A stretch of 64,000 bases of DNA from Nilaparvata lugens (GCF_014356525.2 NC_052507.1:45326022-45390021); one strand, 5' to 3'. Positions 10,857-25,800 are shown, numbered from the stretch's first letter. Notes: generated by a model from the letters alone, not told the origin. A program made the numbers and translations.

Positions 10857-13800
10857 GTAAGTATCACCAATACCAAGGGGTTCTTCAAAAGTATATTCTA
10901 TAAATTTGTGGCATTCACCTGATTTAGTCAACATGAGAGCTCTTGCTATGGTTAAAAATACTATAGGGGAGAAGTGGGAGGTTTGAGACATTGTTTATGT
11001 TTTATGCCATAAAGGTTATTGGAAGTTTAAAAAATGCAAACGTTTATCAATTGGATCCTCTCCAGTGAACCTTTGAGTATCATTTGTGCTCTTCCTGCTT
11101 GTTATAAGAACTGTTAATATTATTTTTATTCAATATTTACTATACTGATGTTTTTTCTCAAGGCTCCCTTGGTAGGGGAGTGTTGAGAAAAATGAAAAGA
11201 GGCTTGAGACACTAATTGAATTTACAAAAAACTCAATTTCCAACAAAACTGAGCTATTTATTGAAATGAATTGAAAAACACTCGTCTACTGATATTATTA
11301 ACAATGTCTCACATCTATTAATATTCCATCAAAGTATGAATCAATATAAAATTAGTCCTTCATAAAAACAAAAATCTGCATTGGTAGCCTTCAATTTTCT
11401 CACTAGAATTGGGAAAATAATCAATGATTATTTGTTATTAAGTCAGGAAGAACTCACTATTCGTATAGGCTACCTCAGTAACTTCTTTATTTCTCAGTAA
11501 CATCAGAAAATACGACCTCCAATATAACTATTTCCATTTTTCTTTTTTTACTTCATAATAGGATAGGATATTTATAGTGTGACTCTCCATGACTACAATG
11601 GTACAGTTCTGCATACATCTTCAAATAAATATTGAAAGTATTTATATTTATCAATTAATTAATTAATAGGAAAAACTGGAGGGAGCCTTGAGACAGTAAG
11701 CATAACCAAAAGGAGGCTGTGTCTCTAGCCTCCCTAAACCAATTGTTTTAAGACTCCCTTGAGTACATAATTTTTTTATAACATTAATTAATTTTTTTCC
11801 TGAAATTAAAAGGAAACTAGATCATTAACAGCATTCTACATGCCTTTGTGAATCGTTGGTGGCTGTCCAATACGAATAATTCTTCTTTGGTTAACTGCTA
11901 GTTGACAGCATTCTTCTGTAGCACCATGTCTCAAAATCAGAAATTCTTCTCTCTTCTTCCACGCTCATCGTCCAAGCTTCACTTCCATAGGTGCAATGCA
12001 CCATATATACGTTTTGAGCAACTCTTATTGAAGATAGATAGTTGAACTCCTTTACTTCTTTTATGATTTCATTCCTCAGCCTTATTTCTGTCATATTCTC
12101 TCTGTTTCTGCTAAAGACTAGTATTTTTGTTTTGAGTGCGTTTATTCTCATGCTGTATTCTTTTTCCATAATTTCATTTGTTATGTACAATTTTTTTCCA
12201 GATCCTCTTTACTTTCTGCCATAATTGCTATGTCATCTGCAAATCTCAGCATGTCTATTTTTTCACCATGGATTTTCACACCCACATTCACTTGCTCTCT
12301 CACCCTCATCCTGTCAATAGCCTTCTGAACATATCGATTGAATAAATATTGGGATAAGAAGCAACCTTGTCTTTCGTCTTACACCTTTTTGGATGGAAGG
12401 TTATCGAATAATTCCAATTTCTTGTGTATAAATCTTATAGATGAGCCTTCTGTATCCGAAACTTATGCCAGTTTGGTGTAGGATGTCTAGGTAATCAGCA
12501 ATGACCCGGGAACCCCATTTGAATTGAAAATTCATAGATACATCCCTAAAATCTGCCACATATGATGAACTAAATCAATTTTTATAAAGATTAATAAAAT
12601 CGCTATATCTAATTTCACACTACAAAATAGGGCTTTGAGTGGCGCATAGTAGGCCTACACTCATTCAACAAGTGTATGTCAGGCCATAAATGTGTCACTC
12701 TGAATCATCAATACAAATTTTCTGAGAAATCTGAATTAACAGTGAGCGACGCTCAAAAAATCTGAAGCGTATAGTAACAAAATAATTTAATAAATAGATT
12801 ACATCGCTTGTGGCGGTGTGGAATCACCTTCACTGATAGTGAAGTATATGTGTTTTATTGTGTTTGTCTGATCGAAGATCTTAATGATTTTATTCTTATT
12901 CATCTTGGACAGCTAAAATTGTCTAGATTTGTTACAAGGTGCAGAATATTTTTTGTACATCTAAATTAATGCCATTAGAACTTATTTGTAGGATAATTTT
13001 TCTCTTTTTCTACTACAAGTTAATGCATGTTAAGTACGGTACGTATTTATGTGACTTATATAGAAAATTTTATCTTTTTATTTTCTGATTACAGAGAAAT
13101 TAATGGTTTTACTACGGGATGGTAGAACATTGATTGGATATTTGCGAAGTGTTGACCAGTTCGCCAATTTAGTGTTACACGACACTATAGAACGTATCCA
13201 TGTGGGAAAAGCGTATGGTGACATCCCTCGTGGTATCTTTATTATAAGGGGAGAAAATGTTGTACTGCTAGGTGAAATTGTAAGTGAAGCCACTTTTTTA
13301 TAGAAACTTTTTCACTTCTCCAGTTAACAAAGAGTCTTATTATTATCACTTCCAATACGCCATCACATACAATGTAGAGCTCATGTGGTTGTGGTACTTA
13401 ATCTTCTTCTGCGAAAATTATAATTATCACAAATATTGTACAATAAGTTATCCCGTGCAAGTTTCTGCTATATAGTAGCCCTTCTTCCTGCCCTTGAATC
13501 AATGCTCTCTGGATCTTGTTTCATACAATCACAGCCATCTTCAGTTGCGATTAAATTAGAAGTAGCTGTGATATAGATTGACATCACACTCTGTATATAA
13601 ATAAACATTATAGTACCCTTTTTCAAGTTTTTAATATAAAGTAGGCCTATCATCTTATTGATGTAATGTTTCATTTATGAAATATCATATTAAAAACACA
13701 AAACTGTTTTATATTAAAAACTTTTCAATAAGTTTTTAAAACTTTTCATAAGGTTATAATGTTAAATAAAAATAAGTAGCCCTGAATACATACATTTTAG

Positions 13801-16800
13801 GTTTTACATAATTCTCATTATACAGAGTGAGTCATATGTATGGGAACCCTTCAATAAATTGGAGACTGTTGTAGATATAATACTGAGACTTTTAGGATAA
13901 GTTATTGGTCAAATACTCTACCTTTTGACGTATAACTGAATTTCAACCCCTCATGAGGGGGTGACTTAGGGGTTGTGACTCGAATATTTTTTATGTAAAC
14001 ACCCACTGTGTGGTACATCATTTTAAAGGCCTTCTCAAAGCAAGAAAGATGGCATCGATAAAAATTTCTATGATACTTGTATCTAAAATGGCGCCTGATT
14101 GAAGTTTTAGTTTTCAAGGAAATGAGGGGTTGTAACTCGAATATTTTGAATGTTAACACTCATAACGTGGCACATCATTTTCAAGGCCTTTCAAAAATAA
14201 GAAATTTATTACCAATAAAAATGTTTTATGTTACTTTTTTATCCAAAATGGCAGCTGATTGAAGTTTTAGTTTCTACAAGAAATAATTTATAAAGTTCAA
14301 TCAGCCGCCATTTTGGATAAAAGTATCATAGAACATTTTTATTGATGTCATCTTTCTCTTTTTGAAAATGTCTTTAAAATTATGAATCACACAATGGGTG
14401 TTTACATTCAAAATATTCGAGTTACAACCCCTCTTTTCCTTAAAAACTAAAACTTCAATCAGCCGCCATTTTGGATACAAGCATCATAGAATTTTTCTAT
14501 TGATGTCATCTTTCTTGGTTTGAAAAGGCCTTTGAAATGATGTTCTACACAATGGGTGTTTACATTTGAAATACTCGAGTTACAAACCCTAAGTCACCCC
14601 CTTTTGAGGGGTTGAAATTCAGTTGTAAGTCAAAAGGTAGAGAATTTGATCAATAACTTACCTTGAAAGTGGCCCCCTGTGGGTTGGGGGAGCTTTGAGT
14701 CGATAATGAATCATACTCAATAATGTTTTGAAAACCAGAATTCACCCACAGTATCCATGCTTGTCGTAGGAGGCGACTAAAATGGACCTCAAGGCAACTC
14801 TGAACAATGTACAACTCTGTACAATTACAAAAAATTGTAATGTAAATAAATAAATAAACTCCAGAAGTTGCCTTGCCTTCAAACCCACGGGATCTGTCCC
14901 ATCAGGGCAATTTCGGAGGGACAAAAATAAAAACCAAAGAGACCAGAGATGGGCGAAACTCCAGGCACAAATGTGGGTCAAGAGGCTGAGTCGAAGGTGG
15001 CCGGCGCCCTAGAGGCAGTTTAGCGTCCCCTCTCTCAGCGGAAGGACCTACAAAAAGTCCAGTAGTGGAACTCACGAGTTTGGGGGTGGAGAGGCCAAAA
15101 CTCAGCCTGCAACCAGGTGATGAATGGAATGTTAGTATAGGGGAAAACTCCTGGTTCTTATAAAGGACATCCCCCTCAGAGTTCTTATCTGGCAGTCGAT
15201 GAGTTCGGATCGGTGTTTATCGAAGCTTCAAAACAACTCTTAAACGTGTTGCAGCGTATCGGCTGGTTCGATTAACATTGAAGTAACGTTTGAAAGTGAA
15301 TTTAAAAGTGTGTATTCGAATTTCAATACTATAAAATGTTGAAGTGTGCTAAATGCTCCAAGGACATTGCGTCGACGAAGGACGGATGCTGTGTATGCGT
15401 TAAGTGTCAATCCCATTACCACACAGCATGTGTAAGCGAAGCGAAGACACGTGCTTCACTGGTTAACTGGACATGTGAAAAGTGTGACCTTAAGAATAAA
15501 CCATCAAGTATCAGTGAACAGGGAAACGATAAAATACTAGAAGCGATTTCTACGCTTAGAAGTGATATGAACAAAAGACTGGACAGCATGCAAAATAAGT
15601 TAGATGAAATGAATGGTTTGAAGGAAAAAGTAGACAGTGTTACAGAGAAAGCAAACATAATAGACGATAAAGTGCAACAGTTGAATGCTGAAAAGTCTAA
15701 ACTACAACTAGAATTAACTGCTGCTAAGAAAGAAATAAACGTTCTTCAAAAACAAACAAAAAAAAACAATATCGTGATTTCTGGAATCCCAGTGCAACCA
15801 AATGGGACCAGTGTTTTCCCTTTCCTGAATAGAATAGCTCAATTATTGAATCTGCCTTATTGTCTAACGGATTTTAATGCTGCACATTGGTTACCAGTTC
15901 GGGCGGGCGATCAGCGATCCCAACCAATAGTTGTGTCTTTCAAGGAGAAGAAGATGGCCTCCGTATGGACAAACAATGGCCATGTGATGGCTAAAAGAAA
16001 TCCTACATCACGTCCATTCCGAGTCAGATGTCTGCTGGACCTTCAGGACAACACGCTTTCAGCTGCTGACGCCACTGGAGGCGGCGCCGCCCCCGCCCCC
16101 GCCGACGCACACGATACAGTTGCTCAAGCGCCGCCGCCACCGCCACATACAATCACCGTCAGTCAATAGATAAGTGCTCAAACTCAAGGTAACAACACAA
16201 TCAAACTATTTATAATAAAAAACTATATATAAATTCAAGACTCAGTTATAAAGCCGCCAAGCAAGAGTTGTGAGACCCAATCATAGTGCAAAGGAGTAAA
16301 CCCAGTATAATTGTATAAGTGGTGCCATTAGACTGATAGTGATATAACATAAGTAATCAAATTAACTGTTAATTGCTTTAAAGATACAGGGTATATAAGT
16401 TAACATACAGTATAATGATGTATGATATAGTATTGCATTGAATTTTCCCACTCGTACAGCGTAAAGCTGAAAATTTATAGGAGAGATAGCAAGAGATTTT
16501 TCATTAGAAGATAATATATAGAATTCTTTTCCCTTTTTGATATTGTGGTAATTATTCATATTAAATGAAAAAGACTAAGAAATTGTCAAAGGAGACAGGA
16601 GATCAGTCACTGGTATAAAATAAGGGATAGCTTATCTTTCTACATTTATATTCTCCACATACAACTGGCAAGCAAACCACACAAGGCTGAGTGGGATTTC
16701 CTAGACAACAAATGTAGGGAACAACTTTTTAGGAGATTGAGTGAGAAAACAGTCACTCAAAACAAAAAACTGCAGAAATCTCTCAAAGATCAACATCCGA

Positions 16801-19800
16801 CACTAAATAATAGGCCTATCATTCAACATCAACACAAGTTTGCTGATAGGGTAGCTAATTTCTCACAAGTCGAATTTTCATCCTCAGAGACAGAGTTACT
16901 AGGACGAGGTAACAAATACAGTAGTCATAGCTATTTGGATAACCAACAACTTGAACGACTAGCTTGCAGCATTGATAGCGATTGGGAAGCCTCAAAGAAC
17001 AAAATACTCACTAACAGATGTGCTGACATAATTCTTCAAGAAAAGACAAGGGAACTTCGACCAGAGATCACAAAAACGGCAGACATCATGAAGAATTTAG
17101 AGAAGAAGATGATAACCAATGACCTGATGATTTTGAAAGCTGACAAAGGATCCACTACAGTAATAATGGATAAGTACGAATATCTAAGTAAGGTAAACCA
17201 TTTCATTGCAGATAACAATTTTATTGAGATCCAATCCCACCACCAAAATCAATAGCTTGATTAGAAATAAGTTGACTACCACCACCAAATTATTTAATAA
17301 GAAAGAAACTAAGTATCTAACAGTTATGAATCCATATCCACCTAGACTTTTCGGTCAACCTAAATTACACAAAACTATAAGACCAGTGGTATCTTTTGTT
17401 AATTCCTCCTGCTCTAAATTAGCTCACAAACTGAATAGCACCTTTCGGTCATTAACAGGTTTTCAACCAAAGTTTAGTATTAAAAATTCATTGGAGTTGG
17501 TCAACAATATAAAGCATATTCCTGTTCTATCATCTTATAAACTTGTGTCATTTGATGTTACTAATTTATTCACTAACATTCCGGTGGGAGAAAGTCATGA
17601 AAGAGCTGAGGAAATAATGAAAGCCTCTATAAATGATCATACACTCAGAGAAGAACTGATAGGATTGATGAAGTTATGCACTCAGCATAATTATTTCAAA
17701 TTTAACAATAGATTTTTTGAACAAAGAGAGGGGTTGGCAATGGGGTCACCCCTCTCACCACTCCTAGCTGAATTATTTATGGATAAGTTAGAAAGTAGAA
17801 TCTTGAAAATAGTCATTTCAAAGATAAAATTGTTTACTGGTTTCGATATGTTGATGATATTATTTGCTTATGAAAAGGAAGTAACAGACAACTAGACAAT
17901 TTTCTTTCCTATCTGAATGGATTACACAGAGAATAAACACATTCTGTATGATTTCATTAAATTAACTATATTACCTCAAACTCTAAGCCTCAATACAGAG
18001 TGAGTTATATGTATGGGAACCCTTCAATAAATTGGAGACTGTTGTAAATATAATTCTGTCACTTTCAGGATATTGTTTATTGTTTTTGAAGGGACGGATT
18101 CAAGGATCCAAAGGTTCAAATAACCCCACACGTCAAGCGAAACTTATTGTGTTCCCAAGTAGTCTGTTAGTTAGGCAAACCAATACCTATGTTCATTCAA
18201 TTCAATTTATTTCCATCAAAAAAATACATCAATAAAACATTTACAATACAATTCAATAATAAATATTTACAGGAAATAAATATTCGCCCACATAGACTAT
18301 TGGTCCATGTGTGGGGGAAGAATTCCTATCTATAATAACTGTAAAATAAAAAATCTGCAGAATTCTACCTTAATATTATTCTCACTTAACTATTACAATA
18401 TTGGAAATATGTTATATAAAGAAAAATAAATACAAATCATTAATAGGTTTTTTTAATAAACAGAGCATGATGTCGTGGGTTTCTTTTATTAAAGACTTGG
18501 TATTATGTTGGAATACCTATCTCCTAAAGTTTTTAAATTACAGTACTTATTATAATGTTCAGAGTGCTGCATCACAGTACCAGAGTTAACAGAGTTTGAA
18601 TCAGAGTTTTTCATTGGAGTTGGTCAACAATATAAAACATATTCCTGTTCTATCTTCCTATAAACTTGTGTCATTTGATGTTACTAATTTATTCATCAAC
18701 ATTCAGGTGGGAGAAAGTCTTGAAAGAGCTGAGGAAATAATGGAAGCCTCTATAAATGATCATACACTCAGAGAAGAACTGATAGGATTGATGAAGTTAT
18801 GCACTCAGCATAATTATTTCAAATTTAACAATAGATTTTTTGAACAAAGAGAGGGGTTGGCAATGGGGTCACCCCTCTCACCACTCCTAGCTGAATTATT
18901 TATGGATAAGTTAGAAAGTAGAATCATTGAAAATAGTCATTTCAAAGATAAAATTGTTTACTGGTTTCGATATGTTGATGATATTATTTGCTTATGGAAA
19001 GGAAGTAACAGACAACTATACAATTTTCTTTCCTATCTGAATGGATTACATCAGAGTATAAAATTCACTGTAGAGGTAGAACAGGATTGTGTATTGAATT
19101 TTCTAGATTTAAGAATAGATCAGTGGTTCTTTGACAATTTCTTAGTCTTTTTCATTTAATTCTTTCCCCTCTTATATATTTGTTTTACTCTGAATACAAT
19201 GTGAATTATGTCATTTGACAATATTTACTCGTCTGATTAATGAGTTGATTAAAATGATGATAAGGGAAGAGAGCTTCATCGCTGAGCACTAAAGAATGAA
19301 CTTTCGTTTTTATCTCATTCAATTTGTAATGAATCAAAATAATGGTTATTAAAAATATATTTTTCTATTGTACTATTTCTATTTCTGGGAAATCTTCCAA
19401 TAACTCAATTTCAAAAAAAATGTTGTAGCAATAAGGTTTGATAGTTTTGTTTTTCCTCTCTTGATGAGTCAAATATTGATAATCAGATTCCCTTGAATAT
19501 ATTTTTATTTCCCCTGGTCCTATCTCTGGAAAGCTCTTCATGAGGCTCTATTTTTGTTTATCTTTTTTTTGTGTGCTTGAAATTTTTTAAACCATTTTTG
19601 CTACTCTGAACTACTATTATTTTCTTCACTTTGTATAAATCAATATTCAACTTTCAAGCGGCTTCACATTGTTTTGTTTTGTTTTTTTTCTAAATTCTAA
19701 ATAATGTGAGCTGGCCGGTGCGCTGACAAGATTTAGAAGATAGTCATGGATAAGGATGATTATCTCGAGCGACCAATTATTGACTGTTTTGAGTTCAATA

Positions 19801-22800
19801 ATATTGTAGATTACAATGCTTTCAATGATACCAGTGGTGATTATCGTGGGTCGAATAGTTTTAGCGTGCTGCATCTAAATATTCGTAGTTACAATAGAAA
19901 TTTTGACGAGTTATCAATTTTATTGCATGAAATCAAAACCAAATATAGCTGTATTATTCTAACAGAAGCCTAGCTTGGAGATGATAGTGATCTTGTGAGT
20001 ATTGAGGGCTTCAGGTTGCTTCGTTCCTACAACTGTATCAATCAGTGTGACGGTATTGTCGTATATATCGATGAATCTTTATCAGTAACTAGTAACCAGC
20101 TGATTGTGGGAGGAGTTGCAACCTGCCTTGCTTTATCTTTCAACTGGGCTAACTGTCCTTGTCAAATTTACTGTATTTATCGCAGCCCATCCTTATCACT
20201 ATCAGCTTTTAACAACGGACTGGAGGGCTTACTCAGTACTGCGCCGCCGAATCAAAGGAGCTTGAAAATCATTGCCGGTGATTTAAATTGTGACATTCTA
20301 AACCACAATTTACAAGAAGAGCGTTACCTGGATATCTTATGAAAATGGGTTTGTAGCATGCATTGATAAAGCAACTCGTCCCACAAGCAATACCTGTATA
20401 GATCATTTTTTCATCTCACTTCCTAAAAACCTCTTTGTTTACTCTTCAATACTGAAGACAGACATAACTGATCACATCACATGCCTCAATATCAATTCAA
20501 GCGATTCAAATACAAACAACTCAGATAAAAACTACTATAAGAAAATTAACTGGCCAAATATAACAGATTCCCTTAAGAACGAAACCTGGCAAAGAGTATT
20601 AGAATCAACTGATGTAGATACCACTTCTATCAATTTCAATAGCATTATACTGGAAATATTGGAGAAAAATACAACAACTCATGTTCACAAAGCAAAAAGC
20701 AGAAAGTTGAAGCCTTGGATTACGGGTAGTCTTCTGTCATCCATACGCCGCCGTGACAAACTAGCTAAAGAGGCCAGAGCAAACCCACAAAATATGTTAC
20801 TCAATTCAAAATATAAACGATATAGAAATACATTGAAGTCATTAATCAAACGCGCGAAATTTGATTATTATAAAATTAAAATACAAGAATCTAACGGGAA
20901 CCCTAGGAAATTCTGGGACATTGTTAATGATGTTGCGGGACGGCCTACAGGCAAATCTTCCCTTGAATGCTTTTGAGGGACATAGTAACACTGCACCCCC
21001 CTCTTCCGAAGATATCAAACAAATAGGTAATGAGTTTAATAGGTATTATGTATCAGTCGGTCGCAGGCTGGCTGAGGCTCTCGACCCCGCCGGTCCACTT
21101 GAGGTGGACGACGCTGACCACGCCACTGATTCTATGTTCCGGCTGCGGCCAGTTACACGGCAGGAGCTTATTGAGGTGGTAGGGAGCATTAAGGGCAACT
21201 CTGCGCCGGGCTGGGATAATATACCATCAAAATTTATTTAAAACAATATTGCCACTTTGATTACTCCCTTGCTTCATATAGTTAACCTCAGCTTCAACAC
21301 AAATAAATTTCCAAAACCATGTAAGATAGCCAAAGTGGTACCAATCTATAAATTAGGTCAAAAAACTTAACATCTAATTACAGACCGATTTCTCTGCTTT
21401 GCACCTTATCTAAGATCATTGAAAAATGTGTTAAATTACAGCTTGCTGATTACTTGGAGCGTGAGAAAATAATATCAGATCTCCAGTTCGGTTTTAGAAA
21501 GGACAGGAGCACGTCTCATGCATTTTTTGAGTTTTCTAAAAACATAGCTAAGGAGATTGGAGATAGGAGACGTGTCCTGGTTACTTTCCTGGACCTAGCT
21601 AAAGCATTCGATTCCATAGATCGACATAAGTTAATTTCAAAATTGCATTACATAGGTGTTAAATCATTGGAGTGGTTCATAAGCTACCTGGAGAACGACC
21701 GCATCCATTACGTTAGTATAAATGGCATTAACAGTGAAAAGGCTAGAATCGACTATGGAGTGGATCAGGGAAGTACACTGGGGCCGCTTTTGTTCCTGAT
21801 ATACATCAATAATTTAGAGAAGGTTTCCACGGGTGGCAGGTTGTTCCTTTTCACTGATGACGCAGCGGTGGTGTCATCCGGCTGCACGTGGGATGAAGCT
21901 TACGAACAGGCAGGAGCAGACTTGGTCAAAATTAAACGCTGGTTGGAGCAGAATACCTTAACATCAAATATAGAAAAAACCAAGCATCTGACAATATTTT
22001 TCAGAAGTGACAGTGACCCTGCTCCGAGAGACGGCTGGCCCTCCACTCCTGTGGTGACCTGCAGTCGGTGGACTGCAGCTGCAATGTCATAGACTGTGTG
22101 GAACAATACAAATATTCAGGTGTAATAATTGATCATAAATTATCCTGGGTTCCACACATTCAGGGAGTTAAAAACAGGCTTAGAAAACTCATTTACGCCT
22201 TTTCGCAGCTTGGAGGGGTGCTGACTGTGGGTCAGTGTAGGACGGTTTACTTTGCCTACGTGCAGTCGTTGCTCCAGTATGGTGTCCTGGCGTGGGGGGG
22301 GGGAGTCTTGGCCGACGCGCTGCATCCACTAGCTGTCACACAGAGATCACTCATCAAAATAATTCCAAATAAAAATATCCGATTTCCTACTGAACAACTC
22401 TACACCGAATTTCCTGTTCTTGACATAAGACAAATCTACAAATCTAACTCTTCTTATTTTTATCAAATCGTACAGAACAGAAATTTTTTGCACAAAACCA
22501 TAACTACCCCACTAGACATATGCTTAATATTGGATTTAATACACCTAGAGCTACCTTTACATTGGTCAATAACAACCCATTTCGTATTGCTCACCTACTT
22601 CATCGCAATCTTCCAATCACAATAGAAGAGGCTGAGGGATGCAGTGCTGCAAACTACAAAAATAAGATAAGTCACATGGTTGCTTGGTATTGGTCGGGAG
22701 GCATCAGAAGACCTCATAAACTTGCCTTATATGTAGATTCTGATTCAAACTCTGTTAACTCTGGTACTGTGATGCAGCACTCTGAACATTATAATAAGTA

Positions 22801-25800
22801 CTGTAATTTAAAAACTTTAGGAGATAGGTATTTCACTTTTTGTGTAGTTGAGAAGTTGATATTGTGGTAATTATTCATATTGAATGAAGAAAGACTAAGA
22901 AATTGTCAAAAAACCACTGATTTATTGATAATTAGAAAGACTGGTTTCGGTTATTACACCATTGTCAATCTATGATAAACTAAAACTAAATACAAGAGCA
23001 GCAGAATTTATACTAGTAGGCGAGTACTGCTATTGGTCGAGGGCATGAACGCCTGCCATTGGCCTAGCCAGACAGTCTCCTCCCCCTCAACGGTGTGACA
23101 AAATGGCGGCTTAAGCAACAGAATCGCCATGATAATAAAATATACTTTGAGTACAAAATAAGAACCAAGAAAACAAGTGTGAAAGATAATAAAACAAATA
23201 TGTAAATGAAAAAACTATTGACTAATGTATGCTTACAATTTTATGATGAAACTAAATTTGTAGTGTTGTACTGGTTGAATCTGGTCATTTAAACTATACT
23301 GGGAATTTTCCTTAATTACTCTTGTTATTTCTAAAGCCTCTAGAATATTCAAAGATCTGCCTTTGTTATTAACATGCAGAAACTCAACATTCTCCTTAAC
23401 TGTGAACTTGTGATTATTTCTTATCAAATGTTCTGAAAAGTTAGATTCCCCATTTTGTTTACTCCAATCTCTGATGTGTTCTTTAATTCTACTTTTGAAA
23501 CTTCTACCAGTCTGACCCACATAACAAGCATTACAATCATCACATTTAAGTTTGTACACCCCGCTTTTATCCCAAATATGAATTTTGTCTTTACTCCAGC
23601 TAAATAGACTATATAAAATCGGTTTGGTCTTGAAAGCAACATGAAATCCATTCCTCTTCAATTCCCTACCTATCTTATCAGATACAAGCCCTGAATATGG
23701 GATTGTTATCCAAGTCTTCTCCTCACAGTTTGAGCCTACAAAGCTAGAATTGATTGAAATTTGTCGATTAATTTTACTCAATAATCTGTCCACCATACTT
23801 TCTTCATACCCATTTTGTGACAGCTATCTGTTTAATTTTAGTGATCTCGATATACAAATCATGATGGCTCACAGGTATTGTTAGTGCTCTATAGACCATA
23901 CTATTGAAAGCAGCAAGTTTGTGAGAAATAGGATGACAAGAATGAAGAGGAATGATAACATCAGTATGGGTTGGTTTTCTGAAAATAGAAAACTTATGAA
24001 AACCAGTGCTATGATCTATTCTTAAATCTAGAAAATTCAATACACAATCCTGTTCTACCTCTACAGTGAATTTTATACTCTGATGTAATCCATTCAGATA
24101 GGAAAGAAAATTGTATAGTTGTCTGTTACTTCCTTTCCATAAGCAAATAATATCATCAACATATCGAAACCAGTAAACAATTTTATCTTTGAAATGACTA
24201 TTTTCAATGATTCTACTTTCTAACTTATCCATAAATAATTCAGCTAGGAGTGGTGAGAGGGGTGACCCCATTGCCAACCCCTCTCTTTGTTCAAAAAATC
24301 TATTGTTAAATTTGAAATAATTATGCTGAGTGCATAACTTCATCAATCCTATCAGTTCTTCTCTGAGTGTATGATCTTATTAGAGGCTTTCATTATTTCC
24401 TCAGCTCTTTCAAGACTTTCTCCCACCGGAATGTTAGTGAATAAATTAGTAACATCAAATGACACAAGTTTATAGGAAGATAGAACAGGAATATGTTTTA
24501 TATTGTTGACCAACTTCAATGAAAAACTCTGATTCAAACTCTGTTAACTCTGGTACTGTGATGCAGCACTCTGAACATTATAATAAGTACTGTAATTTAA
24601 AAACTTTAGGAGATAGGTATTCCAACATAATACCAAGTCTTTGATAAAAGAAACCCACGACATCATGCTCTGTTTATTAAAAAAAACTATTAATGATTTG
24701 TATTTATTTTTCTTTATATAACATATTTCCAATATTGTAATAGCTAAGTGAGAATAATATTAAGGTAGAATTCTGCAGATTTTTTTATTTTACAGTTATT
24801 ATAGATAGGAATTCTTCCCCCACACATGGACCAATAGTCTATGTGGGGGAATATTTATTTCCTGAAAATATTTATTATTGAATTGTAATGTAAATGTTTT
24901 ATTGATGTATTTTTTTGATGGAAATAAATTGAATTGAATGAACATAGGTATTTGTAAACTCTAAGGTTCAACTTTAAGAAATTTATATTGATTTTAAATT
25001 GGTAATCAATAGTTTTGATGTAAAGTGGACTGTATTGAATAGAAAAGAAACAAGTGATATCTCTACAGAAACAAGTACATGCAATGAATATATAAAAGAA
25101 CAACTCACCGAAAATCTGCAGAGTATCTAATGTAAATATTTATATTATTGAGCTTACAACTCCCAGGTAAGGTATTCAGGTGTCCCCGAGGTAGGAGATG
25201 AATCAAGGATGGTGAAAAGGCAAGCTTAATTGTCATCTACTGTTGGTAAATTCGGCTTCCATCATATAACGTTGCACATATATTTCTGACGAGATATTTA
25301 CAATGTCTTTAAAGACTATAGATCGGTGAACTTTCCAATCGAAAAATAATAGTTTAAAACTTTCAACTAAAGGGAGTTTGGCAAACACTCTTCCAAACGT
25401 AGGTTTATGGTGTACGATTTAACATTAACGAAAAAATAATAATTTGAAGAACAATTTTCTTCTGGGAATGATCGACGAATAATAATTATCAATTCCCGAC
25501 TCGAGGCAAGCTATTACTAAGCGAGACTGAACTGAAAGAAAAAACCCACCGGCTAGTGAGCGCGACGCACTCAAGTGAAAGAAATACGAACTGAACGAGG
25601 AGCGCGCGTCCAATTCAAAAACGAAAAATGAAAACTAGAGCTGGCTCCAACATCCCCCCCCGGCTGAAAAGCTATTTTCAGACAAGGCTAGAGAACAAAG
25701 AAACAAAAAAAACAATGAATAAACGACGAAAGAAATAAAAATAAAACAAAACGAGAATAAAACAAAAAATGCAAAAGGAAAATTATTGAGTAGGCAACGG

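Larger units (their letters stand above)
17933..19115 (+). repeat. Left arm of a 1.2-kb inverted duplication
   Basis: Matches the reverse complement of 24016-24952 joined to 31957-32213, with few differences. The arm contains the foldback-type terminus at 17996-18075, a unique stretch, a LINE 3' end on the - strand (18188-18604) and a PLE RT fragment (18608-19115). In this arm the sequence CAATACCTATG (18181-18191) is uninterrupted; in the right arm the same point is split by BEL copy C. Confidence 0.85.
16539..19157. mobile_element. Penelope-like element block inserted in the LINE, with candidate target duplication
   Basis: The block begins GATATTGTGGTAATTATTC and then GACTAAGAAATTGTCAAA. 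It ends with the reverse complement of the latter (about 19133-19150), as PLEs often have partly inverted terminal repeats. It is flanked by AATTCTTTTCCCT (16522-16534) and AATTCTTTCCCCT (19158-19170), 12 of 13 identical, consistent with a target duplication. Removing it would bring LINE ORF1 and ORF2 to a normal spacing. It holds two partial RT copies (16650-17895 and 18608-19115) and a 5'-truncated LINE 3' end (18188-18604), so it is a composite. Confidence 0.65.
22857..24527 (-). mobile_element. Penelope-like element, copy 3, with RT and GIY-YIG endonuclease
   Basis: Read right to left: the RT part (24527 to about 23804), then the endonuclease part (23796-23233), then a 3' region ending at 22857 with the terminal block shared with 16539-16587 (GATATTGTGGTAATTATTC, then GACTAAGAAATTGTCAAA). 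Bases 22940-22975 hold a degenerate hammerhead-like core. The N-terminal third of the PLE is missing, replaced by the LINE 3' end at 24527-24942. Confidence 0.85.

Noticed and set aside
13284..13475. 63-codon frame right after LSM1 exon 2
   Set aside because: It lies inside intron 2 after a strong GTAAGT donor, and the exon 3 join restores the conserved LSm1 C terminus, so it is not a coding continuation.
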